From the NCBI GenBank assembly GCA_049316905.1, contig JBMOJH010000054.1, positions 1-21,836 of the forward strand: a stretch of DNA of 21,836 nt. Direction: 5' to 3'. Of the stretch, positions 15,123 through 21,836 are shown piece by piece. Position 1 is the stretch's first letter. Every line of letters begins with the position of its first letter. A program made the position numbers and the translations under genes. The DNA comes from CAIPVR01 sp049316905 (lineage in GTDB: Bacteria > Actinomycetota > Acidimicrobiia > Acidimicrobiales > Microtrichaceae). The notes below the pieces were generated by a model, which was not told the origin of the DNA, made no database searches, and was given only the letters and a program-made list of their open reading frames with translations.

Positions 15123-18100
15123 GTGACCACCCCCCAGCCGCCGGCGCAGTCCCCCTCCCCGGACCCGGCCTCCACGGAACCCCTCGGCCCCAACGCGTGG
15201 CTGGTCGAGGAGATGTTCGACGCCTACCAGAGCGACCCCACCTCGGTGAGCCCGACGTGGCGCGAGTTCTTCGCCGACTACCGGCCGCCGGGCCGCACCG
15301 CCCCGGCCGCTCCCGCGGCACCTGCCGCCGCGCCGCCTGCCGCACCTGCCGCCGCGCCGCTTGCCGCGCCGCCTGCCGCTCCGCCCGCACCTGCGGCTCC
15401 CGCCATGCCGGCCACCGAGGCCGCGGAACCGGGCGAGCCGATCCGCGGCGTCGGCGCCCGCATCGTCGCCAACATGGAGGCGAGCCTGGCGGTCCCCACC
15501 GCCACCTCGTTCCGTGAGGTGCCCGCCAAGCTGCTCGAGATCAACCGTCGGGTCATCAACGGCTACCTCGGCCGGACCCGCGGCGGGAAGGTCAGCTTCA
15601 CCCACCTCATCGGCTACGCCGTGGTGCGCGCCGTGGCCGACTCGGTCCCGTCGCTCAACAACACCTACGTGGCGGGCCCCGACGGCCAGCCGCGCATCGT
15701 CCGCAACCCGCACGTGGGCCTCGGCCTCGCGGTCGACCTCGAGAAGAAGGACGGCAGCCGCGCCCTGGTCGTGCCCGTGATCAAGGACGCCGACACGATG
15801 GACTTCGCGGAGTTCCTCGGCACCTACGACGAGCTCATCCGCAAGGCGAAGACCAACAAGCTCGCGGTGGACGACTTCGCCGGCGCCACCATCACGCTGA
15901 CCAACCCCGGCACCATCGGCACCGAGCGCTCGGTGCCGCGGCTCATGCCCGGCCAGGGGGCGATCATCGGCGTGGGCTCGCTCGACTACCCCACCGCGTT
16001 CGCGGGCGCGGACCCGCACACGCTCGCCGACCTCGGCATGTCGAAGGTCATCACCATCTCGTCCACCTACGACCACCGCATCATCCAGGGCGCCGAGTCC
16101 GGGATGCTCCTGCGGCGGGTGCACCAGCTGCTGCTCGGCGAGGACGACTTCTACGAGGACGTCTTCCGCTCGATCGGCGTGCCCTACGAGTCGGTCCGGT
16201 GGCGCCAGGACCGCCGGGCGACGGGCGGCGAGGAGGCATCGGGCGAGAACTCGCAGCTCGCCAAGCAGATGCAGGTGTCGACGCTCATCAACATGTACCG
16301 GGTGCGCGGCCACCTCATCGCGGACCTCGACCCGCTGGCCGCGTCGCCGCCCGAGATGCACGCCGAGCTCGACCCGGCCACCTACGGCCTCACGATCTGG
16401 GACCTCGACCGCGAGTTCCTGACCGGCGGCGAGGTGGGCATCTACGCGCCGGTGGGCGGCGTCACCCGCATGCCGCTCAGCGAGATCCTCCACACGCTGC
16501 GCGACGCCTACTGCCGAACCGTGGGCATCGAGTACATGCACATCCAGGAGCCGGAGGAGAAGCGCTGGATCCAGGAGCAGGTCGAGGGGGCCACCGCCCG
16601 TCTCGACATCGAGGACCAGCGCCACATCCTCTCCGAGCTCAACGGGGCGGAGGCGCTCGAGAAGTTCCTCGCCACCAAGTACCTGGGCCAGAAGCGCTTC
16701 GGCCTCGAGGGCGCCGAGGCGCTCATCCCGATCCTCGACGCGCTGCTCGAGGCCGCGGCCGACGGCGGCATGGACTCGGCCGTGATGGGCATGCCGCACC
16801 GCGGCCGGCTCAACGTGCTCGCGAACATCGTCGGCAAGTCCTACGACCAGCTGTTCCGCGAGTTCGAGGGGTACGTCGATCCCGACTCGATCCAGGGCTC
16901 GGGCGACGTGAAGTACCACCTCGGCGAGGAAGGCACCTTCGTCAGCCGCGAGGGCAACTCGCTGCCCGTCACGCTGGCCGCGAACCCGTCGCACCTCGAG
17001 GCGGTGGATCCCGTCGTCGAGGGCATGGCCCGTGCCCGGATGGACCGCATCCCCCACGACCGCAGCCGTCGGTTCCCGGTGCTGCCGATCCTCATGCACG
17101 GCGACGCCGCGTTCGCCGGCCAGGGCGTGGTGGCAGAGACCCTCAACCTGGCGCTCATCAAGGGCTACCGGGTGGGCGGCACGATCCACGTGATCGTCAA
17201 CAACCAGCTCGGCTTCACCACGCCGCCCGAGTCGGCCCGCTCCTCGGAGTACCCGACGGACATCGCGAAGGCCGTCCAGGCCCCGATCTTCCACGTCAAC
17301 GGCGACGACCCCGAGGCCTGCGTGCGGGTGGCCCGCCTCGCATTCGCCTACCGGCAGCGGTTCCACAAGGACGTCGTGATCGACATGGTCTGCTACCGGC
17401 GTCACGGCCACAACGAGGGCGACGACCCGAGCTACACGCAGCCGATCATGTACCGCACGATCGAGCAGCTCCGGTCGGTGCGCAAGCGCTACGTGGAGAC
17501 CCTGGTCCGCCGCGGCGACCTCACGATGGAGGAGGCGGAGACCGCGCTCGAGGACTTCCACCGGCGCATGCAGACCGCGCTCGACGCCACGCGCCAGTCG
17601 GCCCCGGAAGGCGACATCGTCGCCGCGCCGCACCCGCCGAACATCGGGGTGCTTCCCCACGTGCCCACCGCCGTCGACGCCGGGCAGCTCGAGCGCGTCT
17701 TCACCGCGCTCGGCGACGTGCCCGAGGGTTTCACCGTGCACCCGAAGCTGGCCAAGCAGTTCGAGACCCGCGAGGTGATGTTCCGCTCGGGCGAGGTGGA
17801 CTGGGCCCTCGGTGAGGCCTTCGCCTTCGGCAGCCTGCTCCTCGAGGGCAACTCGGTGCGCCTCGCCGGCCAGGACTCTCGGCGCGGCACGTTCTCGCAG
17901 CGCCACTCGATGCTGTTCGACTACCACACCGGCGCGCAGTACCTGCCGCTGAGCGCGCTGGCGTCGCCACCGCACACGGAGCTGTGGATCTACGACTCGC
18001 TGCTGAGCGAGTACGCGGCGCTCGGCTTCGAGTACGGCTACTCGGTGGTGAGCCCGTCCACCCTCGTGATGTGGGAGGCGCAGTTCGGCGACTTCGCCAA

Positions 18101-18857
18101 CGGCGCGCAGATCATCATCGACCAGTTCATCGTGGCCGCCGAGGACAAGTGGGAGCAGACCTCCGGCCTCGTGATGCTCCTCCCCCATGGCTACGAGGGT
18201 CAGGGCCCGGAGCACTCCTCGGCCCGCCTCGAGCGCTTCCTCACGCTGTGCGCGGAGGACAACATCCAGGTGTGCCAGCCCACGAGCGCGGCGCAGTACT
18301 TCCACCTGCTGCGCCGTCAGGTGCGTCGCACGGTGGCGAAACCGTTGGTGGTGGCCACCCCCAAGTCGGGCCTGCGCGACAAGCGCTGGCGCTCACCCGT
18401 GGACGCGCTCACGCACGGCACGTTCGAGGAGCTGATCGGCGACTCGTCGCCGTCGCTCGACGAGGCCGCCGTCACCCGGCTCGTCCTCGCCAGCGGCAAG
18501 GTCGGCGTGGAGGCCACGGCCCGGCGCGACCAGCTCGGGGTGTCCACCGCGGTGGCGCGGGTGGAGCAGCTCTACCCCTGGCCGTACGAGGCGATCGCCA
18601 AGGAGCTCAGCCGCTACCCGAACTGCCGGGAGATCGTGTGGCTCCAGGAGGAGCCGGAGAACATGGGCGCCTGGAACCAGATCAAGGGTCGTCTCTACGA
18701 GGCCCACGGCGAGGACATGGAGATCCGTCGCGTGAGCCGGGCCGACGAGGCCAGCCCCGCCACGGGCAGCCACGCGATCCATGCCCAGGAGCAGGACATG
18801 ATCCTCACCGCGGCCTTCGCGCCGCTCGAGGCGAAGTCCCGCTCCGAGTTCCACTGA
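15123..18857 (+). CDS. kgd: Multifunctional 2-oxoglutarate dehydrogenase E1/E2 (alpha-ketoglutarate decarboxylase)
   Basis: This 1244-residue fused enzyme is typical of actinobacteria (Kgd/OdhA, about 1230 residues) and links 2-oxoglutarate to succinyl-CoA in the TCA cycle. Residues 22-48 form the E1 N-terminal tail (NAWLVEEMFDAY). An Ala/Pro linker spans about 58-97. The E2 succinyltransferase core follows from about 105, with YDHRIIQGAESG and catalytic His318. The thiamine-dependent E1 part includes GMPHRGRLN (His559), HGDAAFAGQG and the C-terminal transketolase-like domain ending near LEAKSRSEFH. It has no lipoyl domain, as usual for this family, so lipoyl groups must come from the pyruvate dehydrogenase E2. 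The start is GTG 15123, apparently leaderless. Confidence 0.95.
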   Translation: MTTPQPPAQSPSPDPASTEPLGPNAWLVEEMFDAYQSDPTSVSPTWREFFADYRPPGRTAPAAPAAPAAAPPAAPAAAPLAAPPAAPPAPAAPAMPATEAAEPGEPIRGVGARIVANMEASLAVPTATSFREVPAKLLEINRRVINGYLGRTRGGKVSFTHLIGYAVVRAVADSVPSLNNTYVAGPDGQPRIVRNPHVGLGLAVDLEKKDGSRALVVPVIKDADTMDFAEFLGTYDELIRKAKTNKLAVDDFAGATITLTNPGTIGTERSVPRLMPGQGAIIGVGSLDYPTAFAGADPHTLADLGMSKVITISSTYDHRIIQGAESGMLLRRVHQLLLGEDDFYEDVFRSIGVPYESVRWRQDRRATGGEEASGENSQLAKQMQVSTLINMYRVRGHLIADLDPLAASPPEMHAELDPATYGLTIWDLDREFLTGGEVGIYAPVGGVTRMPLSEILHTLRDAYCRTVGIEYMHIQEPEEKRWIQEQVEGATARLDIEDQRHILSELNGAEALEKFLATKYLGQKRFGLEGAEALIPILDALLEAAADGGMDSAVMGMPHRGRLNVLANIVGKSYDQLFREFEGYVDPDSIQGSGDVKYHLGEEGTFVSREGNSLPVTLAANPSHLEAVDPVVEGMARARMDRIPHDRSRRFPVLPILMHGDAAFAGQGVVAETLNLALIKGYRVGGTIHVIVNNQLGFTTPPESARSSEYPTDIAKAVQAPIFHVNGDDPEACVRVARLAFAYRQRFHKDVVIDMVCYRRHGHNEGDDPSYTQPIMYRTIEQLRSVRKRYVETLVRRGDLTMEEAETALEDFHRRMQTALDATRQSAPEGDIVAAPHPPNIGVLPHVPTAVDAGQLERVFTALGDVPEGFTVHPKLAKQFETREVMFRSGEVDWALGEAFAFGSLLLEGNSVRLAGQDSRRGTFSQRHSMLFDYHTGAQYLPLSALASPPHTELWIYDSLLSEYAALGFEYGYSVVSPSTLVMWEAQFGDFANGAQIIIDQFIVAAEDKWEQTSGLVMLLPHGYEGQGPEHSSARLERFLTLCAEDNIQVCQPTSAAQYFHLLRRQVRRTVAKPLVVATPKSGLRDKRWRSPVDALTHGTFEELIGDSSPSLDEAAVTRLVLASGKVGVEATARRDQLGVSTAVARVEQLYPWPYEAIAKELSRYPNCREIVWLQEEPENMGAWNQIKGRLYEAHGEDMEIRRVSRADEASPATGSHAIHAQEQDMILTAAFAPLEAKSRSEFH
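15318..15360 (+). repeat. Tandem 24-nt repeat in the kgd linker
   Basis: The same 19 bases occur at 15318-15336 and 15342-15360, a 24-nt period in frame with kgd. They encode part of the Ala/Pro linker between the E1 tail and E2 core. This probably reflects slippage in low-complexity coding DNA. Confidence 0.7.
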
Positions 18858-18859
18858 CG

Positions 18860-18892
18860 CCGGTCGGCTGACGGCGGGCGTCAGTCGACCGG
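18860..18892. terminator. Strong bidirectional hairpin between kgd and the small acidic gene
   Basis: Arms 18860-18873 and 18879-18892 pair over 14 positions, 13 Watson-Crick and one G-U, around the loop GCGGG. The stem begins 3 nt after the kgd TGA, and its right arm contains the stop codon of the convergent small gene. It is the best terminator candidate in the window, although it lacks a U-run. Confidence 0.6.
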
Positions 18893-19123
18893 GCTGATCC
18901 CCCGGTTCACCACGGCGGAGCGGATGCGCTCCTCTGCCTCGGCGGGCTCGTCGGGCTCGTGCGGATGGTGGAGCACGCCGCCCGTGTCGGGCACGCCCTC
19001 GAGGCCGAGGAGTTCCTCCTCGTGCCCGGCGATGCCGAGTGCGCCGCTCACGTCGATGTGCGGTCGTTCTCCGTCGGCGGGATCGGCGGTGGCGTCCGCC
19101 TCCTCGTGGCGCTCCTCGGTCAT
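18881..19123 (-). CDS. Small acidic hypothetical protein
   Basis: This 80-residue protein is rich in Glu, Asp, His and Pro, with no signal peptide or membrane segment, and matches no family I know. The middle (GALGIAGHEEELLGLEGV) could form a short amphipathic helix, and the rest looks disordered. What supports it as a gene is the promoter. TAGGGT (19135-19130) ends exactly 6 nt before ATG 19123, the same leaderless arrangement as its neighbours. The gene also ends inside the hairpin shared with kgd. It lies 77 bp downstream of the split-barrel gene but has its own promoter. Confidence 0.6.
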   Translation of the reverse strand: MTEERHEEADATADPADGERPHIDVSGALGIAGHEEELLGLEGVPDTGGVLHHPHEPDEPAEAEERIRSAVVNRGISPVD

Positions 19124-19129
19124 GTGGGC

Positions 19130-19135
19130 ACCCTA
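19130..19135 (-). promoter_or_regulatory. Leaderless -10 box, small acidic gene
   Basis: TAGGGT on the minus strand ends 6 nt before ATG 19123. This supports independent expression of the 80-residue gene. Confidence 0.5.
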
Positions 19136-19200
19136 TCCCCCGGCCCCTCCGGACCGACCGGCTCCGTGGGCCCGCCGCCCCGACGCGGCCCGGCCCGGCG

Positions 19201-19686
19201 CTACATCCGGTGTGGCGGGTTGCCGAACCGCCACCTACCGGTCTGCTGAAACCCGTCCCGGCCCGCCCATCCCGTGCACCGCCACGCCAGCACCGTGGAC
19301 GGAGCGATCGTGGTGAGCGGGCCGTACTCGTCGACGGCGTACGTCCAGTCGTACTTCTCGTCGTAGGCCCGGAGGACCCGACCGGTCTCGGTCCGGCCGA
19401 TCACCCGGCCCTCGACGATGACGACATCCACGCCGCTGTCGAGGTGCACGCTCAGCTCGGACTCGTCGCTGAGTGATCGGGAGATGAGCGGGCTACCGAT
19501 GCTGAGGTGCAGCAACTGGTCGGTCCACACGCCCCAGACCGGTCGTGGATGGGGATGTGTGCGTCCCTGCACGACGACCCAGTAGGTGGCGGCAGCAGCC
19601 AACTGTTCCTCCACCCAGACCCACGGCAGGCGCGGATGCGTCGTCGGCGCGCCGTACATGTTGAGGCGCTCGGATGCCGGCTCCAC
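19201..19686 (-). CDS. Pyridoxamine 5'-phosphate oxidase-like split-barrel flavoprotein
   Basis: This 161-residue protein resembles the FMN/F420-binding split-barrel family. HPHPRPVWGVWTDQLLHLSIG (44-64) matches the start of the barrel, in which residues after R-P-V-W-G contact the flavin. SELSVHLDSGVDVVIVEG (76-93) is the following hairpin, and WRFGN ends the domain. It has a YDEKYDW element (108-114) seen in F420-type members. The cofactor and substrate are not certain. The start is GTG 19686. TACCGT (19700-19695) lies 8 nt upstream, slightly farther than at neighbouring genes, so the start is less sure. The coding DNA here looks somewhat less GC-biased than most of the window. Confidence 0.72.
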   Translation of the reverse strand: MEPASERLNMYGAPTTHPRLPWVWVEEQLAAAATYWVVVQGRTHPHPRPVWGVWTDQLLHLSIGSPLISRSLSDESELSVHLDSGVDVVIVEGRVIGRTETGRVLRAYDEKYDWTYAVDEYGPLTTIAPSTVLAWRCTGWAGRDGFQQTGRWRFGNPPHRM

Positions 19687-19694
19687 AGCCGTAG

Positions 19695-19700
19695 ACGGTA
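19695..19700 (-). promoter_or_regulatory. Probable -10 box, split-barrel gene
   Basis: TACCGT on the minus strand ends 8 nt before GTG 19686. The mRNA would be leaderless or have a 1-2 nt leader. Confidence 0.35.
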
Positions 19701-19763
19701 GCGACCGGCTCAGGCGACCTCGCCCATGGCGGTCGCGATTGCGACGTCTGGCTCAGCCGCTCG

Positions 19764-19817
19764 GTGCGTGGTTGTGCGACAGCGGAAGCCGACATCAGGT
19801 GTCGCACGACCACGCAC
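19764..19817. repeat. 18-bp-arm inverted repeat in an intergenic gap
   Basis: GTGCGTGGTTGTGCGACA (19764-19781) pairs with TGTCGCACGACCACGCAC (19800-19817) at 17 of 18 positions, and the exception can form a G-U pair in one RNA strand. The spacer is 18 nt. It sits in the 196-bp gap between the HAD gene (ends 19883) and the split-barrel gene (starts 19686). Otherwise that gap holds only the -10 box at 19695-19700. It could terminate the HAD transcript or be a small structured element. Confidence 0.6.
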
Positions 19818-19882
19818 GAACCACCACCCGACCGGCGTCGGATCTGAGGCGGTTGGACCGCGCCAGGCGCACGTCAGGATCC

Positions 19883-20521
19883 TCAGAACTCGCGAGTGGA
19901 CAGATCCAGGCCGGTGACCGCTGAGAGCTCGGCCAGCGCCACGTCGGGATCCACCACCTTGATCGTGGTCATCCCCATCGCCCGGGCCGGCTTGAGGTTC
20001 ACCCCGAGGTCGTCGAGGAACACGGCCTCGTCCGCGGTGATGCCCAGCTCCTCGAGCGCGATCTCGTAGAAGCGCGGCTCGGGCTTGCGGCAACCCACAC
20101 GTGACGACTCGACCACCACGTCGAAGAGGTCAACGAGCTCGTGGAAGCTGCCGCCGCTCGACCAGTCCGGCGAGCCGGTGAGGAAGTTGTTCGTCAGCAA
20201 CCCGGTCGCGTACCGCGTCCGGCACGCCCGCAGTGCGGCCACCATGCTCGGGCGCACGTCGCCGCGCAGGCACTCGAGCACGCGCGCGCCGTCCACCTCC
20301 TGACCGAGCTCGCGCGCCTCCGCCTCGAACGCGACGACGAACTCGTCGATGTCGAGCTCGCTGCGCTCGAGGCGCGCCCACGCGTTCGCGTCGGGGTTCG
20401 TCGCGTTCACCGAACGGAGGAACCCGTCGGGCAGTCCGGCGTCGCGCTCGTACGCGGCGAACGCCTCGAACGGGCTCGTCAGGATCACACCACCGAAGTC
20501 GAACAACACCGCGCGCAGCAC
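19883..20521 (-). CDS. HAD-superfamily hydrolase (IA subfamily, phosphatase-like)
   Basis: This 212-residue protein has the four HAD motifs. Motif I is LFDFGGVI with nucleophile Asp8, motif II is LLTNN with Thr110, motif III is Lys146 in GCRKPEP, and motif IV is FLDD (Asp170, Asp171). Motif I has Gly where many phosphatases have a second Asp. This DFGGV form is common in the epoxide-hydrolase-N-terminal/ACAD10-like group. The cap lies between motifs I and II. The substrate is unknown. I chose GTG 20521 because TACGAT (20533-20528) ends 6 nt upstream. The longer open frame from 20557 would put that promoter inside the gene. Confidence 0.85.
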   Translation of the reverse strand: MLRAVLFDFGGVILTSPFEAFAAYERDAGLPDGFLRSVNATNPDANAWARLERSELDIDEFVVAFEAEARELGQEVDGARVLECLRGDVRPSMVAALRACRTRYATGLLTNNFLTGSPDWSSGGSFHELVDLFDVVVESSRVGCRKPEPRFYEIALEELGITADEAVFLDDLGVNLKPARAMGMTTIKVVDPDVALAELSAVTGLDLSTREF

Positions 20522-20527
20522 GCGGTG

Positions 20528-20533
20528 ATCGTA
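20528..20533 (-). promoter_or_regulatory. Leaderless -10 box, HAD gene
   Basis: TACGAT on the minus strand ends 6 nt before GTG 20521 and fixes that start. Confidence 0.5.
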
Positions 20534-20611
20534 CGGCTGGTGACCGCGCGCGCACATCGTGCGATGATGTCCGCCGCTTTCACCGCGACAGCTGCTTCAC
20601 TAAGGCACGAG

Positions 20612-21836
20612 ATGTCTGCAGACCACCTCGTCGTCGACGGGTCCAACATCGCGACCGAGGGACGCACGTCCCCGTCGCTCGCCCAGCTCAACGACGCCGT
20701 CATCGATTTCACACGCGACCACCACTTCGACAACGTCGTCGTGGTCGTCGACGCGACGTTCCCGAACCGCATCGACGACGACGAGCGCGCGCAGTTCGAG
20801 GAGGCCGTGCTCGCCGGCGAGATCCTCACGCCGCCCGCTGGTGCCGTCGGCCGCGGCGACGCGTTCGTCCTCCAGATCGCGGACCGCACCGGCGCGACGA
20901 TCCTCTCGAACGACTCGTTCCAGGAGTTCCACGGCACCTACGCGTGGCTCTTCGACGACGGTCGCCTCTGGGGCGGCAAGCCGGTCCCCGGCGTGGGCTG
21001 GGTGTTCGTCGCCCGCTCGCCGGTGAAAGGTCCGGTGAGTCGTCGGGCGATGAAGGAGGCCAAGCAGGCGCCGCGCACGAAGGGCGCCACGCCGGCCGCG
21101 GGCTCGGCCGCCGAGCGCAAGGAGCGCGCCGCCCGCGGCGGGACCACCTCCCGCAAGAAGGCACCGGGCAAGAAGGCGCCGGCGAAGAAGGCCGCCGCCC
21201 CCGCTGCCGCCGCCCCCGCTCCGAAGGAGGGCGGGTCGCGCCGCCGCCGGGGCCGGAGCGGCGGGAGCACCGAGCCGATCAACACGCCGACGACCTTCCT
21301 GGCGTTCGTCACCAACCACCAGCCCGGCGCCGTCGTCGAGGCCACCGTGGTGGAGTTCGCCTCCCACGGCGCGTACGTCGAGGTCGACGGCGCCCGTTGC
21401 TACGTCCCCCTGAAGTCGATGGGCGACCCCGCCCCCCGCTCCGCGCGTGAGGTGCTGGAGCTGGGAGCCGCTCGCCCCTTCATCGTGCAGGGCTTCGACA
21501 CCCCCCGTCGGGGTATCGACCTTGCACTCGCTGGTTCCGACCTCGTCGGCGCCGGCACCTCCGACCTGCCGGACTCGGCGCCGCCACGCGGCGACGCGCC
21601 CGCCGGGAAGGAACCCCATCCACCCACGAAGGAGCCCTCCGAGGAGGCAACTGTGGCAGCAACCAAGAAGGCCCCGGCCAAGAAGAAGGCCCCGGCCAAG
21701 AAGAAGGCCCCGGCCAAGAAGGCCCCGGCCAAGAAGAAGGCACCGGCGAAGCGGGCTCCGGCGAAGAAGAAGGCACCGGCGAAGCGGGCACCGGCCAAGA
21801 AGAAGGCACCCGCCAAGCGGGCACCGGCCAAGAAGA
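20612..21836 (+). CDS. NYN/PIN-like ribonuclease with S1-like domain and basic Lys/Ala/Pro tail (3' end beyond window)
   Basis: The frame stays open to the window edge (408 codons, no stop). Residues 4-138 resemble the Zc3h12a-like NYN ribonuclease domain. Acidic positions fit a metal site: Asp9 in VVDGSN, Asp47 in VVDAT, Asp83 in GRGDAF and Asp101 in SNDSF. Residues 140-222 are a basic linker. Residues 226-308 (PGAVVEATVVEFASHGAYVE, then CYVPLKSM) look like an S1-type OB domain for RNA. From about 348 on, 5- and 6-residue units of the KKAPAK/KRAPAK kind follow, resembling histone H1-like tails. The start is ATG 20612, with a weak AAGG 6 nt upstream. Inferred role: RNA processing or decay with strong nucleic-acid binding. 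The assignment of NYN is better supported than S1. Confidence 0.75.
   Translation, partial: MSADHLVVDGSNIATEGRTSPSLAQLNDAVIDFTRDHHFDNVVVVVDATFPNRIDDDERAQFEEAVLAGEILTPPAGAVGRGDAFVLQIADRTGATILSNDSFQEFHGTYAWLFDDGRLWGGKPVPGVGWVFVARSPVKGPVSRRAMKEAKQAPRTKGATPAAGSAAERKERAARGGTTSRKKAPGKKAPAKKAAAPAAAAPAPKEGGSRRRRGRSGGSTEPINTPTTFLAFVTNHQPGAVVEATVVEFASHGAYVEVDGARCYVPLKSMGDPAPRSAREVLELGAARPFIVQGFDTPRRGIDLALAGSDLVGAGTSDLPDSAPPRGDAPAGKEPHPPTKEPSEEATVAATKKAPAKKKAPAKKKAPAKKAPAKKKAPAKRAPAKKKAPAKRAPAKKKAPAKRAPAKK
21641..21655 (+). promoter_or_regulatory. Internal Shine-Dalgarno and in-frame GTG before the basic tail
   Basis: GAGGAGG (21641-21647) lies 5 nt before an in-frame GTG (21653, codon 348). Translation from there would begin M-A-A-T-K-K-A-P-A-K, which looks like the start of a free-standing histone H1-like protein. 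It may be an internal start giving the tail alone, or a chance result of Glu-Glu-Ala codons. Confidence 0.35.
21662..21836 (+). repeat. Tandem codon repeats encoding the Lys/Ala/Pro tail
   Basis: The DNA is built of 18-nt units (AAGAAGGCCCCGGCCAAG and variants, KKAPAK) mixed with 15-nt units (KAPAK or RAPAK). The second half settles into a 33-nt period (KKAPAK plus RAPAK). The array continues past the window edge, so its copy number is unknown. Confidence 0.85.

Noticed and set aside
13386..18305. A 1639-codon open frame on the minus strand across kgd and xthA
   Set aside because: It is antisense to kgd, which has complete family motifs. The frame stays open because of extreme GC at third positions. 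Only its last part, 13386-14261, is a real gene.
15123..18857. Missing lipoyl domain in the E2 part of kgd
   Set aside because: This is the normal actinobacterial Kgd/OdhA arrangement, not a truncation.
19710..19882. Possible gene remnant downstream of the HAD gene (minus strand, with PDVGFRC)
   Set aside because: The resemblance to the end of formylglycine-generating enzymes is only a few residues, and no start or further domain supports it.
20565..20576. Palindrome CATCG-TG-CGATG between the HAD and NYN genes
   Set aside because: The 5-bp arms are too short to separate from chance, and the promoter of the NYN gene could not be placed with confidence.
21662..21836. Possible CRISPR or satellite array at the right edge
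   Set aside because: The units are in-frame codon repeats of 15 and 18 nt without spacers, encoding a Lys/Ala/Pro tail.

Overview
This looks like chromosomal sequence from a high-GC actinobacterium. The evidence is very high GC, frequent GTG starts, a fused Kgd-type 2-oxoglutarate dehydrogenase E1/E2, a UvrD2-like helicase with an HRDC domain, an F420/FMN-type LLM oxidoreductase and a PIG-L deacetylase. A lineage near Acidimicrobiia is my guess, because the gene mix is actinobacterial but not obviously mycobacterial or streptomycete. I see no rRNA, tRNA, CRISPR array, insertion sequence or prophage.

Layout. 15-1691 (minus): PIG-L deacetylase followed by a GDSL-type lipoprotein. 1725-3110 (plus): an exported flavin amine oxidase whose domain order is circularly permuted. 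3100-5229 (minus): alpha/beta hydrolase then alpha-methylacyl-CoA racemase. 5285-7515 (minus): Gfo/Idh/MocA dehydrogenase then N-acetylglucosamine-6-phosphate deacetylase. 7560-10344 (plus): LLM oxidoreductase, galT and galK, joined by 4-nt overlaps. The last two operons diverge from one almost mirror-symmetric promoter and may form a sugar-catabolism divergon. 10377-11099 (minus): membrane bPH2/SHOCT protein. 11179-13353 (plus): UvrD2-like helicase. 13386-15037 (minus): exonuclease III then a hotdog thioesterase. 15123-18857 (plus): kgd. 18881-19686 (minus): a small acidic protein and an FMN split-barrel protein. 19883-20521 (minus): HAD hydrolase. 20612 to the end (plus): an open-ended gene with an NYN-type ribonuclease domain, an S1-like domain and a Lys/Ala/Pro repeat tail.

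Expression signals are consistent. Ten genes that head a transcription unit have a TANNNT -10 box ending only 6 or 7 nt before the start codon, so they are probably translated from leaderless mRNAs. Two more come close to this pattern. Genes inside operons start with GTG and touch or overlap the previous stop codon. Clear Shine-Dalgarno sequences are few. Several promoters carry inverted repeats near the expected -35 region.

Main points for a second look: the circularly permuted amine oxidase, the mirrored promoter at 7516-7558, the window-wide leaderless signature, and the NYN-S1-basic-tail protein with a possible internal start.
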